49,038 nt of DNA. Origin: Flavobacteriaceae bacterium (GTDB taxonomy: Bacteria > Bacteroidota > Bacteroidia > Flavobacteriales > Flavobacteriaceae). Below the pieces are notes generated by a model. That model was not told the origin of the DNA and ran no database searches. It was given only the letters and a program-made list of their open reading frames with translations. Of this stretch, positions 1-6,744 are shown in pieces; positions within the stretch are counted from its first letter, which is position 1; the number at the start of each line of letters is the position of its first letter. The position numbers and the translations under genes were made by a program. The stretch spans positions 1-49,038 of the forward strand of contig CANHMG010000007.1 of NCBI GenBank assembly GCA_947461795.1, read 5' to 3'.

Positions 1-109
1 CTTAAGGTGGTTATTGCGGCGGGGCTCACCTCTTCCCATCCCGAACAGAGAAGTTAAGCCCGCCTGCGCAGATGGTACTGCAATTTGTGGGAGAGTATGT
101 CGTCGCCTT
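1..109 (+). rRNA. rrf: 5S ribosomal RNA (5' end at or just beyond the window edge)
   Basis: Typical Bacteroidetes 5S sequence: GGTGGTTATTGCGGCGGGGCTCACCTCTTCCCATCCCGAACAGAGAAGTTAAGCCCGCCTGCGC...GATGGTACTGC...GTGGGAGAGTA.GTCGTCGCC. Confidence 0.93.
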
Positions 110-116
110 TTTTAGA

Positions 117-150
117 GAACCCCAGCTTGAAAAAGCTGGGGTTTTTGTTT
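117..150 (+). terminator. rRNA operon terminator 1
   Basis: AACCCCAGCTT-gaa-AAAGCTGGGGTTTTTGTTTTT hairpin plus T-tract directly after 5S. Confidence 0.85.
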
Positions 151-201
151 TTATTGGAGCGACGCTGTCGGCTAAAGCCTCAAGTCGTCGCCTTTTTAAG
201 A

Positions 202-237
202 AAAACCCGTTGTGAAAACAACGGGTTTTTTGTTTTT
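202..237 (+). terminator. Tandem terminator 2
   Basis: AAACCCGTTGT-gaaa-ACAACGGGTTTTTTGTTTTT. Confidence 0.8.
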
Positions 238-287
238 ATCGGTACGACGTGTTCGCCTAGCGGCTCGGTTCGTCGCCTTTTTTAGAG

Positions 288-323
288 AACCCCAACCTGT
301 AAAGGTTGGGGTTTTTGTTTTTG
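288..323 (+). terminator. Tandem terminator 3
   Basis: AACCCCAACCT-gta-AAGGTTGGGGTTTTTGTTTTTG. Confidence 0.8.
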
Positions 324-542
324 TTCAAAATTTAACGTTCCTCGTTCAACATTCAAAATTTTAAAAAGTTGAATGTTGATTAACGAATATCGAACGTTGA
401 AGTTTTACTACAGTCTACAGTAGAATAATTTATCCCTCGCAAAGACGCTAAGGTAAAACGCAAGGATCGCAGAGAAATAATAGAAATAAATTGTGTTGAT
501 TGCTATAATTTTTACTTTTATTAAAATATAAAATAAATTGCC

Positions 543-722
543 ATGATAAATTACTATTTCACCATAATCTCAATCTAAGTTTTAGTATTAACCTCCTGTT
601 CTAACGAAGATACCAAAAAACAATACCAACTAGTTGCTCGACCAACTGTCTCTATAAAAAATAGCGAAGTACAGATAGGATTGCAAATTTGGATGACGAG
701 AAACTTAAATGTAGGTCGCTAG
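543..722 (+). pseudogene. Decayed N-terminal remnant of a FISUMP-type lipoprotein
   Basis: Frame from 543 reads MINYYFTIISI*VLVLTSCSNEDTKKQYQLVARPTVSIKNSEVQIGLQIWMTRNLNVGR*; resembles the N-terminus of the intact paralog at 886-1551 (KIGNQVWTTKNLNV), with an in-frame stop at 576-578 and another at 720-722. Confidence 0.75.
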
Positions 723-885
723 AGAAATTGAGTCCCAATTCCTTAAGTTACGGAGGGGCTGTGAATATTTATTAGTATGCTTTTTTAAACAAGATTTCGT
801 TAGTATAATTAATTACATAAAAAAAGCAAAAAGTTTTCTTTTTTATGATTTTTTTTTATTTTTAAAAAAAAGATAAGTTAAGAAT

Positions 886-1551
886 ATGAAAAATTATTAC
901 GCTTTGTTATTTTTAATTTGTACTACTAATATATTTCTTTTGTCTTGCTCAAAGGAAGAAAGTAATACAAATAAAAGTTTAGCCATGAAAGTCAGACAGC
1001 CAGTTACTGTTTCGCAAGTAAAGATTGGTAATCAAGTGTGGACTACTAAAAACCTGAATGTTACGGTTTATAGAAATGGTGATCTTATCCCGCAGGTGCA
1101 AGATGCTGCTCAATGGGTCAATCTGACTACAGGAGCTTGGTGCTATTATGGAATCTATGGTGGAACCTATGGAAAATTATATAATTGGTATGCAGTTAAT
1201 GATCCAAGAGGATTGGCACCTGCGGGATATCACATACCAACAGATTCAGAATGGGAAATTCTAGTTTCATACTTAGGTGGACCCAATGTTGCGGGTGGAC
1301 GCATGAAAACATTTACTAATTGGCTTTTCCCAAACTATGGGGCAACTAACGATTCTGGTTTTTCTGGGCTTCCAGGAGGTTCACGTAGTTATGAGAAGTT
1401 TGTTGGTTTAACTGCTTATGGTGCTTGGTGGACAGCTTCAGATTCAATAGGATACCCCTTGTATCGGAGTCTACATTACGATGGCGAATATGTAGGTCGA
1501 GGTTTTGTCTTTGATACCAAAGGATTTTCAGTTCGTTGTATTAAAAATTAA
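886..1551 (+). CDS. FISUMP (Fibrobacter succinogenes major paralogous domain) lipoprotein
   Basis: Lipoprotein signal (LLSC); KIGNQVWTTKNLNV, YGKLYNWYAV, GYHIPTDSEWE, GFSGLPGGSR, WWTAS, GFSVRCIKN motifs. Confidence 0.88.
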   Translation: MKNYYALLFLICTTNIFLLSCSKEESNTNKSLAMKVRQPVTVSQVKIGNQVWTTKNLNVTVYRNGDLIPQVQDAAQWVNLTTGAWCYYGIYGGTYGKLYNWYAVNDPRGLAPAGYHIPTDSEWEILVSYLGGPNVAGGRMKTFTNWLFPNYGATNDSGFSGLPGGSRSYEKFVGLTAYGAWWTASDSIGYPLYRSLHYDGEYVGRGFVFDTKGFSVRCIKN

Positions 1552-1727
1552 TATGTCAAAATTTCCGTGAGGGATTGCTTCGCCAATTCGCTATCGCTCG
1601 TGTGCAGCGGAAATCGTTTGTTGCCTATTTTCGGCTACAAAGATTATCTCACAAAATACTTATTATAAAATGTGTTCGCTCGATTCGCTTCGCTCGTGTG
1701 TGGCAGATAGTCCGACGGCACGCCCCA

Positions 1728-2114
1728 CTACTTAAAATCGACCGACAACGAATTGACACAATACCGCTGTCCCGTTTCCGTAGGTCCGTCATCGAAAACA
1801 TGTCCAAGATGACTGCCACAGTTGGAACACAAGATTTCTACGCGTAACATGCCGTGCGTCGTGTCTTTGATATATTCTACCTTTCCGGGAATCGATTCAT
1901 CGAACGACGGCCATCCGCAATGTGCGTTGAATTTAGAATCGCTTTCAAACAAGGCTTCCCCACAAGCACCACAACAATACGTCCCTTTTTCGAAATGAAG
2001 GTTGTATTGGCCAGAATGTGGAAACTCTGTTCCTTTTTGGCGTAGGATTTTGTAGCGCTCGAGACCCAATTGCGCTTTCCATTCTTCTTCGGTTTTTGTT
2101 GTGGGATATTTCAT
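1728..2114 (-). CDS. msrB: Peptide-methionine (R)-S-oxide reductase MsrB
   Basis: CCGACGEALF, HCGWPSF, GMLRVEILCSNCGSHLGHVFDDGP, GQRYCVNSLS; likely start at internal Met (MKYPTTKT) at 2114 rather than 2159. Confidence 0.95.
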   Translation of the reverse strand: MKYPTTKTEEEWKAQLGLERYKILRQKGTEFPHSGQYNLHFEKGTYCCGACGEALFESDSKFNAHCGWPSFDESIPGKVEYIKDTTHGMLRVEILCSNCGSHLGHVFDDGPTETGQRYCVNSLSVDFK

Positions 2115-2170
2115 CTTTATAATTTTAAATTTAGATCTGCATGCTGGTCTAATTCTCATTCTTATTTTTC

Positions 2171-2293
2171 AACCACATAGAAACATAGTTAATATCAAAA
2201 TCAGCAAGGCATTTCATTTTATCATAACAAAGCATAGCTATGTGAACCAATAATTGGTCTTTAAAATCTTTTTTTCTATGTTTCTATGTGGTT
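2171..2293. repeat. Long-loop inverted repeat
   Basis: AACCACATAGAAACATAG (2171-2188) and its exact reverse complement CTATGTTTCTATGTGGTT (2276-2293). Confidence 0.8.
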
Positions 2294-2455
2294 TGTTTTG
2301 AAAATTTTGAATTTTTATATTATTGCCCCCAACGGATTAGGTATTTTTTTTGCCGGGGATTTCAAAGAATTTTACGAATTATTTTAAGCGGATTATAAGC
2401 TATTTGGTTATTCACTAGTTTTAGAATAATCTATTAGATCATAGAAGTTACCCAT

Positions 2456-3343
2456 CTATTTCACTGAATTTTGTTTTTCTAATTGAATAGTGAAATTAAT
2501 GGTTTTTTCAATGACTTTCGCATCTCCTAAAATCTTACGGTGTCCTACGTTTTGGGTAATCATTAATTCTCCATTTTTTAGATTTTGATGAATGTGATGC
2601 GCACAACTCACCGGCACTTCATCATCATTTTCATCATGAATCACCAACACCGGAATCGATACCGATTTAGCAGCATAATGCGAAGAATAACTATCCATGG
2701 TTCGATTGGATTTTTTTTCAAAGTGAATGCGCAACAAGTCGCTGATTTTCGAATCGAGCTGTAGGTTTTGAACAAAGTCGTCGATGATGTCCTTCACGAT
2801 ATCACCACTTCCGATAATCGTTAACCGTTTAATTTTGAATCCTTCTTTAACAGTGTTCAACAAAGACATGCCACCTAAAGAATGCCCAACCGCGGCTTCA
2901 AACGGACCGAATTGCTTTTCGATTTCTAGGATTGATGCAATAAATTCAGGCATCAATGTAGTATTTCCTGGTGATTTTCCATGGGCAGGTGCATCGAAAC
3001 TTACGATTTGAAAACCTAGTTTTTCAAATGCTTCGGCAAACTTTACGAGTTGTGTTCCGCGCCCAGACCAGCCGTGAACCAACAATATTTTCTTTAAACT
3101 GGTGCCAGAATGATATACGTTAATCCTCTTCTGTATCGATGGGATGAGTAATACTTCTTGTCGCGTCAACCGATCCATTTCTAATTCTCGTTTTGGAATC
3201 GGATGTTTAATAGGAGAAGTAAATAATCTGGCTGCAAATTGCACTACTAATTTTGTTGAAATAAACGACAAAAATTGACCAACCACAATGATAATTTTAG
3301 GAATTTTCAAACTTTGGGTGGGTTTTTTGGTTTTCTTTGTCAT
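2456..3343 (-). CDS. Alpha/beta hydrolase
   Basis: VHGWSGRGTQ oxyanion region, GHSLGG nucleophile elbow, VLVIHDENDDEVP acid region, C-terminal GHRKIL histidine. Confidence 0.9.
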   Translation of the reverse strand: MTKKTKKPTQSLKIPKIIIVVGQFLSFISTKLVVQFAARLFTSPIKHPIPKRELEMDRLTRQEVLLIPSIQKRINVYHSGTSLKKILLVHGWSGRGTQLVKFAEAFEKLGFQIVSFDAPAHGKSPGNTTLMPEFIASILEIEKQFGPFEAAVGHSLGGMSLLNTVKEGFKIKRLTIIGSGDIVKDIIDDFVQNLQLDSKISDLLRIHFEKKSNRTMDSYSSHYAAKSVSIPVLVIHDENDDEVPVSCAHHIHQNLKNGELMITQNVGHRKILGDAKVIEKTINFTIQLEKQNSVK

Positions 3344-3484
3344 TTCAATAAATTTTAACGCAAGGTATTGTTTTCTTCAAAAAGTTGAAACTTATTTTGA
3401 AAACGAAAAAAGGCGTTAAACTAGTTGGCACTGAAAATCTGATATATTGATGAATATCGGTTACTGCAAGTGAATTGATTTCTT

Positions 3485-3607
3485 GTTGAAATATTTTTGT
3501 TAGAAAAAGCGGTGTATGAGTTGGACTATAAACTCAGTTCTCGTCCGCGATGGGAGGTCATTCCGTTGACAGGCATTGCGAGTATTATGGAGTTTACCGA
3601 GAATTAA
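3485..3607 (+). pseudogene. C-terminal relic of a trehalose synthase/maltokinase (TreS-Mak/Pep2)-like gene
   Basis: Frame reads VEIFLLEKAVYELDYKLSSRPRWEVIPLTGIASIMEFTEN*, resembling maltokinase-domain C-termini (LEKA.YE..YEL..RP.W..IPL.GI); stop in frame immediately upstream at 3476-3478. Confidence 0.65.
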
Positions 3608-3634
3608 AAATTACGAATTAGGAATTACGATGAT

Positions 3635-3716
3635 TTTTAGGAGCTGGTTCCCGCTGTCCATTATATCTTTGCCGACGAACGCCGCCGCCAAAGGATGCCA
3701 TTGCCATCGGGGCTAG
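3635..3716 (-). repeat. Dispersed hairpin repeat, copy 1 (reverse orientation)
   Basis: taggagctggttcccgctgtccattatatctttg...caaaggatgccattgccatcggggcta; matches copies at 22052, 28419, 30140 and 42166. Confidence 0.8.
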
Positions 3717-3757
3717 TGGCATAGGTAGTTAATCCTATTCTCGAATGAAAACGTATA

Positions 3758-3783
3758 TTGTCCTCCCGAGCGCAGTCGAGGGA
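3758..3783 (-). repeat. REP-like palindrome R1
   Basis: TTGTCCTCCCGAGCGCAGTCGAGGGA. Confidence 0.85.
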
Positions 3784-3802
3784 TTTTAGAATGGAAGCAG
3801 TA

Positions 3803-3871
3803 CCCCTCGACTGCGCTCGGGGAGACAAAAAGTTGAATCGTAGCCGTTGTCCTCCCGAGCGCAGTCGAGGG
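3803..3871. repeat. REP-like inverted doublet R2/R3
   Basis: CCCCTCGACTGCGCTCGGGGAGACAA (3803-3828) facing TTGTCCTCCCGAGCGCAGTCGAGGG (3847-3871). Confidence 0.88.
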
Positions 3872-3898
3872 ATTTTTTAAATAAAATATACACGCCAC

Positions 3899-4207
3899 AT
3901 GAAATTCTATTATGTTTACATCCTAAGGTGCAAAGACAATTCATTATATACAGGCATAACTCATGATTTGGAAAGAAGAGTAAATGAACATAATGACGGA
4001 AAATTATCTAATGCATACACGTTCAAACGAAGACCGGTTACATTACAATTTTATCAAGAATTTACAGAACCAAATCAAGCAATATATTTTGAAAAAAAAT
4101 TAAAACATTGGTCCAAAGAAAAAAAGGATGCGCTAATAAAAGGCAATTTCGATTTGATTCAAACATTAGCAGAATGCAGAAATGCAACACATTCAGATTA
4201 TAAATAA
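3899..4207 (+). CDS. GIY-YIG nuclease family protein
   Basis: YYVYILRCKDNSLYTGITHDLERRVNEHNDGKLSNAYTFKRRPVTLQFYQEF...A...E..LKHW GIY-YIG core. Confidence 0.92.
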   Translation: MKFYYVYILRCKDNSLYTGITHDLERRVNEHNDGKLSNAYTFKRRPVTLQFYQEFTEPNQAIYFEKKLKHWSKEKKDALIKGNFDLIQTLAECRNATHSDYK

Positions 4208-4212
4208 GAAAA

Positions 4213-4281
4213 CCCCTCGACTGCGCTCGGGGAGACAAAAAGCTTCATTACAGCACTTGTCTTACCGAGCGAAGTCGAGGT
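4213..4281. repeat. REP-like inverted doublet R4/R5
   Basis: CCCCTCGACTGCGCTCGGGGAGACAA (4213-4238) facing TTGTCTTACCGAGCGAAGTCGAGGT (4257-4281). Confidence 0.87.
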
Positions 4282-4299
4282 ATAAAAAATAATTCAACC

Positions 4300-6201
4300 A
4301 TGAGCAAAGTACAATCCCATTCTCTTTTCACTGATTTCGATATCAATTTATTCAAAGCCGGAAAACACTTCCGTCTCTACGAAAAACTAGGCGCACATCT
4401 GATAGAAGTGGATGGTGTCAAAGGCACTTATTTCGCTGTTTGGGCGCCATCGGCACGGTCGGTTTCTGTCGTTGGTGATTTCAATTTCTGGATTCAAGGC
4501 GAACATCAACTCAACGTTCGTTGGGATGGCTCCGGCATTTGGGAAGGTTTTGCTCCTGGTGTTGAAAAAGGATCCACCTACAAATACAAAATACAATCCA
4601 ACAATGGCGGTATCATTACCGAAAAAGCCGATCCTTTTGCTTTATACTGTGAACATCCGCCACATACCGCTTCTGTCATTTGGGATCTCGATTACCAATG
4701 GAAAGACGACAAATGGATGAAGTCCCGAAAAGAAACCAATGGACTCGACAAACCGTATTCTGTTTATGAAGTGCATTTGGGTTCATGGAAAAGAAATGAG
4801 CAAGGAAAATTCTTAACCTATCTCGAACTCGCGGATCAATTGGTGAGTTACGTCAAAGAAACTGGTTTCACACACGTCGAGTTTATGCCCATCATGGAAT
4901 ATCCTTACGATCCGTCTTGGGGCTATCAATTAGTGGGATATTTTGCACCGACTTCCCGTTTTGGAAAGCCACAAGATTTTATGGTGTTAGTAGATAAATT
5001 GCACCAAGCCGGAATTGGAGTTATCCTAGATTGGGTTCCGTCACACTTCCCAGATGATGCACACGGATTGGGTTATTTCGACGGTTCCAATTTATACGAA
5101 CATCCAGACAGAAGAAAAGGTTATCACCCAGATTGGAAAAGTTTGGTATTCAATTATGGTCGCAATGAAGTGCGGTCGTTTTTGATTAGCAATGCGCTTT
5201 TTTGGTTGCAACATTATCATGCAGATGGACTACGAGTAGATGCCGTTGCCTCGATGTTGTATTTGGATTATTCGAGAAAAGACAGCGAGTGGGAGCCAAA
5301 CATGTTTGGCGGAAGAGAGAATTTAGACACGATTAGTTTCTTGAAAGATTTCAACGAAGCAGTCTATTCTAATTTTGAAGGTGTTCAAACGATTGCTGAA
5401 GAAAGTACTTCTTTTCCAATGGTTTCTCGACCAACATTTGCCGGCGGTTTGGGCTTTGGCATGAAATGGATGATGGGTTGGATGCACGATACGTTGCAGT
5501 ATTTTCAAAAAGAGCCTGTCTATAGAAAATACCATCAAAACGATTTGACTTTCTCTGCAACGTATGCTTTTTCTGAAAACTTTATGTTGCCATTATCGCA
5601 CGATGAAGTCGTATATGGAAAGAAATCCATCGCAGGAAGAATGCCTGGAGACGAATGGCAGAAATTCGCCAATTTACGTTTGTTATACGGCTATATGTTT
5701 ACACATCCTGGAACTAAGCTCTTGTTTATGGGGTCTGAATTCGGGCAAAGTGCTGAGTGGAATTTCGAAGGTAGCCTTGATTGGTATTTACTACAATTTG
5801 GCTATCATGAAGGCATTAAAAAAGTAATTACAGATTTGAATGCTTTGTATAAATCGAAACCAGCATTGTATGAAAAACAATTCAGCCCAGAAGGTTTCGA
5901 ATGGATCAATTATTCCGATCATCAAAATGCCGTGATGTCCTATATCCGCAAAGGAAATAACCCAAAAGAAGATTTGGTTGTTGTTTGTAATTTTACTCCA
6001 GTGGTACGGGAACATTATCGAATTGGTCTTCCTAAGAAAGGAAAACTGAATCAAATATTCAATTCCGATGAAACCCAATACGGAGGAAGCGGCATAACAA
6101 ATCCTAAAACTGTAAAAATTGAACTCGAACCATGGAATGGCAGAGATTTTTCAGCAGTTTTGGTTTTACCTCCATTGTCAGTTATCGTATTTAAATTTTA
6201 A
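4300..6201 (+). CDS. glgB: 1,4-alpha-glucan branching enzyme
   Basis: N-terminal CBM48 (YFAVWAPSARSVSVVGDFNFW), GVILDWVPSHFP, DGLRVDAVASMLYLDYSR, LPLSHDEVV, GSEFGQ..EWN motifs. Confidence 0.97.
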   Translation: MSKVQSHSLFTDFDINLFKAGKHFRLYEKLGAHLIEVDGVKGTYFAVWAPSARSVSVVGDFNFWIQGEHQLNVRWDGSGIWEGFAPGVEKGSTYKYKIQSNNGGIITEKADPFALYCEHPPHTASVIWDLDYQWKDDKWMKSRKETNGLDKPYSVYEVHLGSWKRNEQGKFLTYLELADQLVSYVKETGFTHVEFMPIMEYPYDPSWGYQLVGYFAPTSRFGKPQDFMVLVDKLHQAGIGVILDWVPSHFPDDAHGLGYFDGSNLYEHPDRRKGYHPDWKSLVFNYGRNEVRSFLISNALFWLQHYHADGLRVDAVASMLYLDYSRKDSEWEPNMFGGRENLDTISFLKDFNEAVYSNFEGVQTIAEESTSFPMVSRPTFAGGLGFGMKWMMGWMHDTLQYFQKEPVYRKYHQNDLTFSATYAFSENFMLPLSHDEVVYGKKSIAGRMPGDEWQKFANLRLLYGYMFTHPGTKLLFMGSEFGQSAEWNFEGSLDWYLLQFGYHEGIKKVITDLNALYKSKPALYEKQFSPEGFEWINYSDHQNAVMSYIRKGNNPKEDLVVVCNFTPVVREHYRIGLPKKGKLNQIFNSDETQYGGSGITNPKTVKIELEPWNGRDFSAVLVLPPLSVIVFKF

Positions 6202-6275
6202 AATAACTCACAAAAAAAATAAAAGACACGGCGCATTGGTTGGGTAAAGAATTAAAAAAAGATTCTTAACTCAAC

Positions 6276-6425
6276 CTAAATTCCGAAATCTGGATAATAG
6301 TCGTTATTGTCATGCGGTCTCCTCATTTCAATGACATGAAGTTCAGTATCTTCAAAAGCTGGATCTAATTCTGGTTTTTGAATAATTTGTCGATGTACAA
6401 CTCTAAGGGTAGGAATCATTTTCAT
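6276..6425 (-). CDS. Small 49-aa hypothetical protein
   Basis: Uninterrupted ATG-TAG ORF below the ORF-track cutoff: MKMIPTLRVVHRQIIQKPELDPAFEDTELHVIEMRRPHDNNDYYPDFGI. Confidence 0.55.
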   Translation of the reverse strand: MKMIPTLRVVHRQIIQKPELDPAFEDTELHVIEMRRPHDNNDYYPDFGI

Positions 6426-6744
6426 AATAATAAGGTTTAAGATTTTGGTAGGTCTAAAGTAATAAACCCGATTTTAAGTTGAACTATTTAATCGATAGGA
6501 AACCTGTATTTCAGTCAAAGTGACTGATTTCGATACTAATAAGCGGTTTTTTGATGTGAGAAATAGCTCAATATTTAATTTAATATTTTTTAAAATTGCA
6601 GGGAATGGTTTCTTTTTGACCATTCCAACAACGAAAACGTATGTTTTAAAAATAGTAAAATTCACTTCAATTCATTGACAATTTTTGTAAGTTTGAAGCC
6701 TATGTGACTTGCCAAATCAGTTACAATGAACCTAATAAAAAATT

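Noticed and set aside
310-410. AT-rich near-palindromic words (TTCAACATTCAAAATTTT...GTTGAATGTTGA)
   Set aside because: Common low-complexity flavobacterial intergenic sequence; no further support for a specific element.
1575-2045. Plus-strand ORFs of 90 and 63 aa
   Set aside because: Overlap repeat sequence and the antisense of well-supported msrB.
3713-3898. 61-aa minus-strand ORF (NPSTALGRT...SPSAVEGYCF)
   Set aside because: It is a translation of the R1-R3 REP palindromes and is not protein-coding.
3758-4281. CRISPR-like array
   Set aside because: Repeats are palindromes in alternating orientation, flank a gene, and lack regular unique spacers or cas genes.
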